Assembly (NCBI RefSeq): GCF_000341735.1
Contig: NZ_KB455575.1
Coordinates: 958,398-1,022,397 of the forward strand
Direction: 5' to 3'
Source: Methylotuvimicrobium buryatense 5G
Lineage (GTDB): Bacteria > Pseudomonadota > Gammaproteobacteria > Methylococcales > Methylomonadaceae
Length of the DNA: 64,000 nt
Under the pieces are notes generated by a model. The model was given only the letters and a program-made list of their open reading frames with translations. It did no database searches and was not told where the DNA came from. Below are positions 54,951 to 62,860 of the stretch, one piece after another (position 1 is the first letter of the stretch; each line of letters begins with the position of its first letter). Made by a program: the position numbers and the translations under genes.

Positions 54951-56150
54951 ATGACTAGCTCGACAAAACGCATTATCGTCGTAGGCGGCGGAATTGGCGG
55001 TACGATGACCGCCAATAATTTAGTCGCTAAATTTTATCCGGAGATTCTAAAAGGTGAAATTGAGATTATGATGCTCTCAAATTCCCCCAACCATATTTAC
55101 AAACCCGCCAATATGTATGTGGCCTTTAATGCCTATCATCCCCATGAACTGGTGCGTAAACAACGTTCATTATTACGCCCGGAAATTATTTTTCATGTCG
55201 ATGGCGTTGAAAGTTTCGAATTTGAGCAAAATCGTGTCCTCTGCGAAAGCGGCAAGCGCTACGATTATGAGTATCTGGTTATTTCTACCGGCTGTATTCC
55301 GGCACCGGAACGTATTGAAGGATTGAAAGAGGCAGGCGATCATTTTTATCAGACTAAAGCGGCACAACAACTCGCTCATAAATTACGCACCATTGAAGAG
55401 GGCCGTATATTTATCACTGTCAATTTTCCCAAGACCCCGAACGTACCTCATCAATGCGGCATTGCCCCTATCGAAACCACGTTAATGCTTGATGAATATT
55501 TACGTAAACGCGGCGTGCGTGACCGTGTAGAAATTATTTACAGCTACCCCACCGTCTCTCAATTATTGCGTAATTGTTTATTTTTGCAGAAACCAACCTG
55601 CGATGTGTTGCCTACCATTTTCGATAGTAAAAACATTAAATATCAACGCGGTTTTACTTTAGACAAGGTCGATCCCGAAGCAAAAATTGCTTATTCGGAA
55701 GAAGGTAAATCTCAAGAATTCGATATTTTAATGGCTACGCCGCCTATTCGCGCGGTAGATGCCGTCATTAATTCAGGAAAGTCACAAGCCCAAAATAATG
55801 AAGGCTGGTTACCTACCGACTTTGAGACCTTGAAAATGTACGGCACCGATAATGTTTATGTGATGGGAGATACCGTTGATTTGCCGGTTAGTAAAGCCGG
55901 TGGCACTTGCCATAACCAATCACCTGTTGTCGTGGAAAATATCGCTTCGGAAATTCGTCGCGGCTATACCTCTGCTATCTATGATGGGAAAGTACAGGCA
56001 ATCGCTCAAATGGGATTGGAAGCCGGCATGCCACTCTGGTACGACTATAAACATGATGTACAGGTCGCCCCACCTACCAAGCTCGGGGGCTTAATGCGTA
56101 AAACGTTTAATCGCGGCATTTATTGGGCTGTTGCGCGTGGAATGGTTTGA
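54951..56150 (+). CDS. sulfide:quinone oxidoreductase-like flavoprotein
   Basis: 399-residue FAD-dependent oxidoreductase of the SQR/NDH-2 group. The N-terminal dinucleotide fold is IIVVGGGIGGTMTANNL. It includes NHIYKPANMYVAF, YLVISTGCIPAPER, FPKTPNVPHQCGIAPIETTL and the FAD end motif NVYVMGDTVDLPVSKAGGTC. Cys115, Cys169 and Cys320 are candidates for the redox-active Cys set of SQR (Cys98, 209 and 217 also exist). No membrane helix; a C-terminal amphipathic tail (LMRKTFNRGIYWAVARGMV) may bind the membrane. AAAGGAG precedes ATG 54951. It would oxidise sulfide to sulfane sulfur, fed on to rhodanese. The exact SQR type is uncertain. Confidence 0.8.
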   Translation: MTSSTKRIIVVGGGIGGTMTANNLVAKFYPEILKGEIEIMMLSNSPNHIYKPANMYVAFNAYHPHELVRKQRSLLRPEIIFHVDGVESFEFEQNRVLCESGKRYDYEYLVISTGCIPAPERIEGLKEAGDHFYQTKAAQQLAHKLRTIEEGRIFITVNFPKTPNVPHQCGIAPIETTLMLDEYLRKRGVRDRVEIIYSYPTVSQLLRNCLFLQKPTCDVLPTIFDSKNIKYQRGFTLDKVDPEAKIAYSEEGKSQEFDILMATPPIRAVDAVINSGKSQAQNNEGWLPTDFETLKMYGTDNVYVMGDTVDLPVSKAGGTCHNQSPVVVENIASEIRRGYTSAIYDGKVQAIAQMGLEAGMPLWYDYKHDVQVAPPTKLGGLMRKTFNRGIYWAVARGMV

Positions 56151-56167
56151 TTACAGAGGAATTACTT

Positions 56168-56581
56168 ATGTCTGAAGAAATACAGTTAAATACAAACGTA
56201 GAAAAACTTATATCGGATACGGTTCTTAATGACCCGGCAACCATTGATGGTATTAAGAATTTAATCGATAAAGCAACTCCCTTAGTACAAGCCGGACGCT
56301 TCAATAACATCATCGATTTATTGTCAATCATATCGGACAATATCGAATTTCTTGATGAAGCGGCGTTGGAAAAAACCACTAAAGTAGGCGAAGAAATTTT
56401 AGCCTTGGGTTGGACGGCCGGTAATGCCGTGCGTATGGCGCATGCTCAAACAGAAGCATTAGAAAAGCCACCCGGATTGTTTCAACTAATCAGCGCCCTA
56501 AACGACCCGGATGTCCGCCGTTCATTACATTTTTTTATCGGCACCATGCGTATTATTGGCAGGCAGATGAAGAATGATTAA
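56168..56581 (+). CDS. DUF1641 protein
   Basis: 137 residues from ATG 56168, 17 bases after the SQR-like gene, preceded by AGAGGA. The motif LQAGRFNNIIDLLSIISDN-type helix (VQAGRFNNIIDLLSII) and PPGLFQLISALNDPDVRRSL with LHFFIGTMRIIGRQ is the DUF1641 pattern. DUF1641 genes are often found next to SQR-like flavoproteins and formate dehydrogenases, as here. No catalytic motif; probably an accessory or scaffolding protein. Confidence 0.88.
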   Translation: MSEEIQLNTNVEKLISDTVLNDPATIDGIKNLIDKATPLVQAGRFNNIIDLLSIISDNIEFLDEAALEKTTKVGEEILALGWTAGNAVRMAHAQTEALEKPPGLFQLISALNDPDVRRSLHFFIGTMRIIGRQMKND

Positions 56582-56904
56582 TCAGTCAATTTTAGGTGGC
56601 CTGCTTACTTAAATAGGTGACAACTATTATCAACGTTATGCAGACTAAGTTTCCCCTCACGCCTCACAATGTTACGCTGTTAGGTAGATATTTAGCCCAT
56701 TGATAATAAATTATTATACTCATCGTAGATCAAAATTCGGCACCGGGGACCCGTCAAAGGACGCCGTGAATACATCCATGTAGGCTCTATGCCAGCATCC
56801 ATGCTGACAAAGCCTTTGCCGAGCACCCCGGCGCCTCCTTAGGGACTGCCGAAATTTGAAGTGCGAAAGGTATAACTCAACATCCACTCTATATTAAAAA
56901 TATT
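56582..56904. other. intergenic region with MITE-like repeat copy 2
   Basis: 323 bases. The repeat at 56715-56874 fills half of it; the rest shows no gene or clear motif. Confidence 0.5.
56715..56874. repeat. MITE-like repeat, copy 2
   Basis: 160 bases from TATACT to GGTATA with interior inverted arms (CAAAATTCGGC ... GCCGAAATTTG). Same family as 38390-38551, and both are in intergenic DNA. Confidence 0.8.
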
Positions 56905-58077
56905 ATGAAAATAACGTACCTTTTAAAAAAATCACTTATTATTTTAACCTTCCTTTATCCAATGCTGGCACAAGCTGAAATTCTAGCGTTAGTTAATTAT
57001 CAAAGTAAACCCGATCAAACGCTAAAGCGGGAAGGGTTGGCGATTATTGATCTTGATTTCAACTCTGAGAACTTTGGAAAGATTGTAAAGGATATTCCAT
57101 TACCCACAGATTTAGTGGCGCATCATATTTTTTATAATAAAGATGTAACTAAGGCCTATGTCGCTTCCTTAGGCAGTAACCCCTTGCAAGTAATCGATAT
57201 GACAAAACAACCTTATGAGCTTAAGACCATTTCTGTTCCTGAGTGTCAGGTTGCGGAAGACTTGGTCTTTTCAGGCGATAAAAAAAGATGGTATGTCACC
57301 TGTATGGGTTCTAGCAATGTCATTATGGGTGATGCACAAACAGATAAGCAGATTAAAGTCATTGCCGCAGCCAAAACGGCGACAAGCAAAAAATTTATTA
57401 GCCATCCGCACGGTATTGGAATAAACGATGAAATTAATCGAATTGTCATTGCTAACACGGTGCACCCGACTGATTTCAGCGATGCAGATGAAACAGTAAC
57501 GATCATTACAGCCCGCAGTGGTAAAATACTCTCTACACATAAAATGTCGGAAAAAGCATCACCTTCAGGTTCAGCCCCTGTTGAGGCGGTATTTTTACCT
57601 AAATCAAATCCAGTGCGGCTTTATATCAATACCATGTTTGGCAATACCTTGTGGACAGGCGTTTGGAATAGCATGAGTCAAAACTTTAGCTTTTCACAAG
57701 TTTTTGATTTTAACTCTTTAAAACAAGGAGTCCCTTTAGAAATTTACTTTAACCATAAACTTGACAAAATGTATATTACGACAGCAAGCCCAGGTTATTT
57801 AAATATTTTCAATATTAAAAATCCAGCCAAACCGGTACTTGAAAAATCGATTGCAACTGCGGAGGGCTCGCATCATGTTGTCTTTTCTCCTGATGAACGA
57901 TATGCCTTTGTGCAAAATAACCTTTTAAATTTACCAAATATGAGCGATGGTTCTATTACGGTAGTTGATTTGCAAAAATCGACCGTAAAAATGACGATTG
58001 ATACATTTAAAAATCAAGGCCTAACTCCAAACAGTATTGTCATGATGCCGAAATGGTATCATGACAACGCTCACTAG
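56905..58077 (+). CDS. secreted beta-propeller (YVTN-type) protein
   Basis: 390 residues with a signal peptide (KKSLIILTFLYPMLAQA, cleavage after A-Q-A, residue ~24). The rest consists of repeated blade-like segments such as KAYVASLGSNPLQVIDM, RWYVTCMGSSNVIM, GIGINDEINRIVIANT, HHVVFSPDERYAFVQN and DGSITVVDLQKSTVKMTID, typical of seven-blade propellers of the YVTN/lactonase kind. C-x(18)-C (PECQVAED...VTCMG) may form a disulfide. Periplasmic. AT-rich. Substrate unknown; the neighbouring sulfur genes are suggestive only. Confidence 0.75.
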   Translation: MKITYLLKKSLIILTFLYPMLAQAEILALVNYQSKPDQTLKREGLAIIDLDFNSENFGKIVKDIPLPTDLVAHHIFYNKDVTKAYVASLGSNPLQVIDMTKQPYELKTISVPECQVAEDLVFSGDKKRWYVTCMGSSNVIMGDAQTDKQIKVIAAAKTATSKKFISHPHGIGINDEINRIVIANTVHPTDFSDADETVTIITARSGKILSTHKMSEKASPSGSAPVEAVFLPKSNPVRLYINTMFGNTLWTGVWNSMSQNFSFSQVFDFNSLKQGVPLEIYFNHKLDKMYITTASPGYLNIFNIKNPAKPVLEKSIATAEGSHHVVFSPDERYAFVQNNLLNLPNMSDGSITVVDLQKSTVKMTIDTFKNQGLTPNSIVMMPKWYHDNAH

Positions 58078-58145
58078 AAACGGTCGAAAAAGCTCAAGGG
58101 CGCGACCAACTTGATTCATGGTTTTACAAAACTGAAAGTAAACAT

Positions 58146-58165
58146 CCCCCGGACAAAGCCGGGGG
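58146..58165 (+). terminator. hairpin after beta-propeller gene
   Basis: CCCCCGG and CCGGGGG pair around ACAAAG, followed by AATTTCTC. A strong stem with a weak T-tract. Confidence 0.65.
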
Positions 58166-58307
58166 AATTTCTCATTATTACTATGCATAAAAGGAAACTT
58201 CACATAATGGCCGGATGTTGACCATCAGCCGATTCAAGAAAGGCAATATGCGAATTATATTAGGTGCTAACGTACGTTTTCGACCCGTTGGATTTTCACT
58301 TCCAAAA

Positions 58308-58448
58308 TCAAGCCGGATCGGCATGCAGATGAATGCCTAGTGCCTTCGTTACTTTGAGGATCGTATCGAAACTGGGGATATGCTCGCCGTCCAGGGATCG
58401 ATACAGGCTTTCGCGGGAAAGACCGGTATCTCGGGCAATCTGCGACAT
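58308..58448 (-). pseudogene. addiction-module antidote (HigA-like) C-terminal remnant
   Basis: A 46-codon frame reads MSQIARDTGLSRESLYRSLD, then PSFDTILKVTKALGIHLHAD. This is the helix-turn-helix end of the putative addiction-module antidote family, lacking the usual first ~50 residues. Just upstream on the same strand (58516 to ~58450), a different frame reads MIGAIAGDIVGSI, the start of ADP-ribosylglycohydrolases. The two seem joined by a deletion. No toxin gene is present. Confidence 0.55.
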
Positions 58449-58553
58449 ACCGCTATCGATCCAACGATATCACCTGCAATAGCGCCTATCATTGTTTTGT
58501 CCATCCCAAACTAGACATGAATAACCGGCATTCTATTCATGCTGCCGTTAGCG

Positions 58554-58826
58554 TTAAGCCAGAATACCAGCGGCACCGCAGCATTTCTTGTATTTTTTGC
58601 CGCTACCGCAGGGGCAAGGATCATTCCTACCGACTTTGTCGGACTTGGCCGGTTCCGGTGGATTTAAGGCGCGCTCCAGGTCTGAAATATCTTCCGGCTT
58701 ATCCGGCTCGATACCAATGATGTAATGCCAACCCTGCGAAGCACAGGTTTCTGCCACGTATTCGCCACGTTTACTGTTTTGCACACAAACGATAATGGGG
58801 TTCTTATCTGAGCCCAGTCTTGCCAT
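58554..58826 (-). CDS. SEC-C motif metal-binding protein
   Basis: 90 residues with the C-terminal zinc motif [19 protein letters not shown] (C-x-C-x8-C-C), as at the end of SecA and many small proteins. The N-terminal part ([39 protein letters not shown]) is shared by the small SWIM/SEC-C family of the PBPRA1643 kind. Probably a small zinc protein; partner unknown. Confidence 0.8.
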   Translation of the reverse strand: MARLGSDKNPIIVCVQNSKRGEYVAETCASQGWHYIIGIEPDKPEDISDLERALNPPEPAKSDKVGRNDPCPCGSGKKYKKCCGAAGILA

Positions 58827-58853
58827 AATCTTGAATTATTGGGTGAATAAAAA

Positions 58854-59102
58854 ATGAATGATTTTAACCGATTATCGATTGCTGTAGATGAATGTTTTAT
58901 CCAACGAGAAGCAATCCAGTCGTCGGCAATGCTGATTTACATGCTTGTTCACCGGCCAGAGATGTTGTTGTTCTCCAAACTGCAACAGAAAGCCACAGAA
59001 TCGGTAATTTCAATGTGCCAGTTCCCGATTCAGAGTCTTGTTGGGAACGATAACTTCACGCTGCCTGTCTCATACGGCAATATTCGCGACGAAGGTTTAT
59101 AA
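58854..59102 (+). CDS. small hypothetical ORF, doubtful
   Basis: 82 codons starting MNDFNRLSIAVDECFIQREA. No family recognised and no clear ribosome site. It may be part of a decayed gene. Kept because it fills an otherwise empty gap. Confidence 0.25.
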   Translation: MNDFNRLSIAVDECFIQREAIQSSAMLIYMLVHRPEMLLFSKLQQKATESVISMCQFPIQSLVGNDNFTLPVSYGNIRDEGL

Positions 59103-59139
59103 TCCTGTTAAGACTAACGATTAAAACTTTGCGCCCATC

Positions 59140-59601
59140 ATGCAAATAAACTTCACGAAAAAAGAATACCGGATATTGCTCGATTTGATCCATATCGCCG
59201 ATTGGGTCTTGCACGCACATAGCACAGATGATCGCGCCGATACCAAAGACTACAGAAATTTGATGCAAAAATTGATGTCGTACGCCAAGGAGATGGGCTT
59301 CGAGGCTCTTGTCGATTTCGATAAAGAACGAGGGGAGTACGTCACTTCAGGTGAATTCGCAGGTGAATCCGTGGCTGAAGATTATATTGAAGAGTTCGAA
59401 GATAACACTTTTTGGAGTCAGTTAATTGGAAGGTTATCGGACCGCGACGCGATGAGACAAACCGGGGTCAATCATTTGAGCGAGATTGAAATGAGCGAAC
59501 GATTTAAAGCTATCGGGGAGGCCGAGGAAAAATGGATAACGGAAATCGATAACTACGGCCTGAGCAGAATCCGTATCGATGACGATGAATCGAAACCGTA
59601 A
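59140..59601 (+). CDS. conserved-looking hypothetical protein
   Basis: 153 residues, acidic, mostly helical, no signal peptide or membrane segment. It opens MQINFTKKEYRILLDLIHIA, with WVLHAHSTDDRADTKDYRNL, and later WSQLIGRLSDRDAMRQTG and EMSERFKAIGEAEEKWITEI. The codon use and clean start and stop suggest a real gene, but I do not know its function. Confidence 0.6.
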   Translation: MQINFTKKEYRILLDLIHIADWVLHAHSTDDRADTKDYRNLMQKLMSYAKEMGFEALVDFDKERGEYVTSGEFAGESVAEDYIEEFEDNTFWSQLIGRLSDRDAMRQTGVNHLSEIEMSERFKAIGEAEEKWITEIDNYGLSRIRIDDDESKP

Positions 59602-60018
59602 GTTTCTGTTCAAATGCTCCCGCTAGTCCTGTTGGTAAGAAAGAAGAAACTGAATATCATCCGATTTAGGAATATATTCTGAGAGCTGTTGGCCGAAGCT
59701 CCGCCGCTCAATCGAATCGCCCAAGACCCAATCCTGAGCGGAACCAAACTTACCGCAGAAGCGTGGGATGCCGCGGGGCCTAAGAAGATGGTCGTTTTTA
59801 CCAGCAGGACTGGGCGGATTGGAACGGACGCTACCCGGACGTCCCACACTTCTGGCTCGACAGACTGAACCTCTAGCCAGAATCAGACTCCAATCGCTAG
59901 TCGGGTTTCTTCAAGGTTCTTCTCTGCCAGTTACCCATAAAGAGGCTTCAAAAAGGCGTTTGAGCGCCTTGCGTTCCTGCAATGGACCGTGCCGCAACGA
60001 TCGTAACTAGGGGTTTCC
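59602..60018. other. gap before FtsH-like gene
   Basis: 417 bases without a firm gene. A plus-strand frame ~59680-59870 has coding-like codon use (for example KLTAEAWDAAGPKKMVVFTS) but no start and no family, so it may be a decayed gene end. The promoter of the protease gene should lie near the right end. Confidence 0.4.
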
Positions 60019-62085
60019 ATGTTGGATTTGTTAAAACGTAGCGACGAGGCTTCGGAATCCCCGGGTCTGTGGTTCGCCATCAAGAAGGCCGCTAGACGGA
60101 TACAGGACTGGTTCGTGATTCAATCGACCGCCGTCAAGGTGACGATGTTGGTTGTGGCTCTCCTAATTCCAGCCACCGGCATCTATTCGTTCGTACTCAT
60201 TCAGAAGCAGGCCGCCATTGCTGAGCAGGTCAAGGCCATGGCTGTTGCCGGTACGGAGGGCGAGGAGGTGTGGTCGTTAAACGACAAGCTGCCTGTGGTA
60301 TTTGGTAACGGCCCGTTGCTGAGCTTCCTGGAAACGAACCCGGTCGAGCGTATTACGGTGGTTTACGAGCCGCTGCTGTGGAACGTATCGGAGCGCATCA
60401 TCCTGATCGAATCGCAGGGCAAGCAGTACGCGTACTACCCCAGCGACATGGAGACCAAGATCTTCGCCGACAAAGCGGCCATAGCGCCTTGGGGCGCCAA
60501 GCTTGTCTTCATACCGCGCGGTGAACTCAGCGCCAGCAGCAGTGAATTGTTTGAGCGCCTGGATCAGCGTTTTGCCAGCGCCCGCCCGCAATCCGAAAAG
60601 GACGGCTGGAAGGCCAACGTCAGTGGTGTACTGTCGGTTGCGCTTACGCTCGGCGTACTGGGATTCTTGTATTTCCAGCTCATGGGACAGCACAAGTCGC
60701 TCAAGTTCATCGAGCCGGCACAGGTGCACGGCTCTATCGACGACCTGGTTGGCATGGGGGACATCAAGGCCGAGGTGGCACAGATCAAGGATCAGTATGA
60801 GCGCCGCGCGGAATATGCTGAGTACGGCATCTTCAAACCTTTTAATGTGATGTTCAGCGGCCCGGCTGGTACCGGAAAAACCAAGTTAGCCAGCTACCTG
60901 GCCAAGGAGTTGCAGTTGCCCATCCTGTTCCACTCTGCCGCCAATCTGGAAACGGGCTTCGTGTCCGGCGGCTCGAATACGCTCAGCCGTATCGTGGCCA
61001 TGGCCAAACGGCGCAAGCGCTGTATCATTTTCTTGGACGAGGCACAGGATCTGTTCATGAAACGCGGCGGCCGCCGCAAGTTCGACGACGACACCGCGAA
61101 CACATTTCTCTCCGTGCTGGATGGTGTGCGCAGCAAAAACGAAGCCGAGATCATTTGGATCGTGGCTAGCAACTTCAATAGCGAGACCATGGAGATGGAC
61201 GAGGCCATGCTGCGCCGCTTTCAGATGAAGGTGGATTTTCGTATGCCTAACCGAGCAGAGCGGCTGGCTGTCATCAATCACTACCTGGGCCAGCGAGCCG
61301 AAAAAGTGCTGCCCAACCTGGACTTGCGCCATCTGGTGGATGTGACCGAAGGCAGCAGCCCGGCAGACCTGGAGACCATCGTCAATCAGGCGGGCATTTC
61401 GGCCGTGCAGACCGGCGAAATGATCGGCGCCAATACCCTGATGCAGGCTGCTGAACGCGTGTTGGTGGGTAACGTAAATACTGACACCACTGCGGAACGT
61501 GAGCGCGACCGTCGCATCATCGCCGTGCACGAATGGGGTCATTTTTTGGTGGACCTTGAGCACGAACGCAAGCTGACCAACGACAACTGGGAGCAGATCC
61601 TGGCCGATCTGAAAACCATCAAGATTTCGCTTAAGGCCAACTCGCGTACCAACGCGCTGGGATTTGTGTTTCACAAGCAGGGGGGCAATCTGCTCAAGAC
61701 CAAGAGCGATATCGAACACGACGTGCGCGTGCTGCTGGGCGGCATGGCCAATGAAGAACTATTCTTTGGTGAGGAAGGCACGACCAATGGGGCACACAAC
61801 GATATCACCCGCGTGACGCAGTTGCTGCACCACGCCGTGGGCGAAATGGGCATGTACCGCAAGACTCGGCTGAACTTCGGCGCACTCTCCCGTGAACATA
61901 CCGAAGTGGACGAGGAAACGCGCAGCATCATGGAAGCACAGAGCGAGCGCATATACGGCGAAACCAAGGCCGTGCTGGCCCAACTCAAGCCGCTAACGGA
62001 GCATCTGGTCGGCAAACTCCTGGAAGCCGACGAAATGGACCTAAATGAGGCGCTGTTCGAAATCCGCAGATTTGAGGCGACCTGA
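60019..62085 (+). CDS. FtsH-like membrane AAA+ metalloprotease
   Basis: 688-residue membrane-anchored ATP-dependent protease. Two hydrophobic helices (~38-58, KVTMLVVALLIPATGIYSFV; ~200-220, SVALTLGVLGFLYFQLMG) bracket a periplasmic domain. AAA module: Walker A GPAGTGKT (281-288), Walker B CIIFLDEAQDLF and arginine region MLRRFQMKVDFRMPNRAER. Protease: zinc motif H-E-W-G-H (504-508; H-E-A-G-H in housekeeping FtsH) and downstream GGMANEELFFGEEGTTNGAH with N-D-I-T-R-V-T. Length and layout match FtsH but the sequence is divergent. CTG-rich, GC-rich codons differ from the neighbours, suggesting transfer. Likely an accessory protein-quality-control protease. Confidence 0.88.
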   Translation: MLDLLKRSDEASESPGLWFAIKKAARRIQDWFVIQSTAVKVTMLVVALLIPATGIYSFVLIQKQAAIAEQVKAMAVAGTEGEEVWSLNDKLPVVFGNGPLLSFLETNPVERITVVYEPLLWNVSERIILIESQGKQYAYYPSDMETKIFADKAAIAPWGAKLVFIPRGELSASSSELFERLDQRFASARPQSEKDGWKANVSGVLSVALTLGVLGFLYFQLMGQHKSLKFIEPAQVHGSIDDLVGMGDIKAEVAQIKDQYERRAEYAEYGIFKPFNVMFSGPAGTGKTKLASYLAKELQLPILFHSAANLETGFVSGGSNTLSRIVAMAKRRKRCIIFLDEAQDLFMKRGGRRKFDDDTANTFLSVLDGVRSKNEAEIIWIVASNFNSETMEMDEAMLRRFQMKVDFRMPNRAERLAVINHYLGQRAEKVLPNLDLRHLVDVTEGSSPADLETIVNQAGISAVQTGEMIGANTLMQAAERVLVGNVNTDTTAERERDRRIIAVHEWGHFLVDLEHERKLTNDNWEQILADLKTIKISLKANSRTNALGFVFHKQGGNLLKTKSDIEHDVRVLLGGMANEELFFGEEGTTNGAHNDITRVTQLLHHAVGEMGMYRKTRLNFGALSREHTEVDEETRSIMEAQSERIYGETKAVLAQLKPLTEHLVGKLLEADEMDLNEALFEIRRFEAT

Positions 62086-62471
62086 TACCCGGATGAGTAG
62101 AGTCATCGGTGAAAACGCAACGATCAGAGAATAGTGGGGAATCTGTTTAACTTGCAGGGGGAGTATGATTTCTCGGATGAAATCAGCAATTCCCAATTTA
62201 AAACCCTGATAAAATAAGGGGCACTTAAAACTAATCAATCGCAACATTAATAAAGCCATTGGTAGATACAAATGGACTTGGAAATCAGGGTAAACGCATT
62301 AAAACTACATATAAAATCAAATGGTTATAATGCGTAGTATTTTCAGTAATTTCATAGCGGCAGCCTTTATTGCCACAAAATAAAAAACTAACAAATAAAA
62401 TATTCTGCAAGCTTAGGTTGAATAGTCATAACATATTGATATGGCATTTATTTTAATGCGTTTGCCCTGAC
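62086..62471. other. AT-rich gap
   Basis: 386 bases between the protease gene and transposase debris. No gene or clear motif seen. Confidence 0.4.
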
Positions 62472-62668
62472 TTGGAAATAATTGACTTGATACGTCGCAC
62501 CTTCGAAGACTTACCGGACTCCCGTAAACCCGGCAACAATCGGAAATACAGGATAGAAGATGCCGTTCTGAGCGCCTTCTCGGTGTTCTTCACGCAAAGC
62601 CCGTCTTTTCTGGATTATCAGCGACGGATGGAAAAACTCCACAATCGAAATAACGCACAATCGATTTT
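62472..62668 (+). pseudogene. transposase remnant (N-terminal part)
   Basis: From TTG 62472: EIIDLIRRTFEDLPDSRKPG, NNRKYRIEDAVLSAFSVFFT and RRMEKLHNRNNAQSIF, the N-terminal region of a DDE transposase. After the I-F (62668) the sequence becomes unrelated. The final 41 bases (62628-62668) match 53049-53089 inverted, where the following part of the same protein is found. Confidence 0.75.
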
Positions 62669-62860
62669 CCTGATTAGCAAGTTTCTTCAGCTAAAGCCCA
62701 AAAACCAGCATATCCCTAGCAGGACGGGGTTTGCAACCCATACGCATCAAGCTAAAAATCGCCTTCCTCGATTTGGTGGTCGAGAGCGTACTACGCGGTT
62801 TCACAAATCCGCTTTGGGATGTATAGTTTGCGGTCCACATTACTCAATGGATAACCAGAA

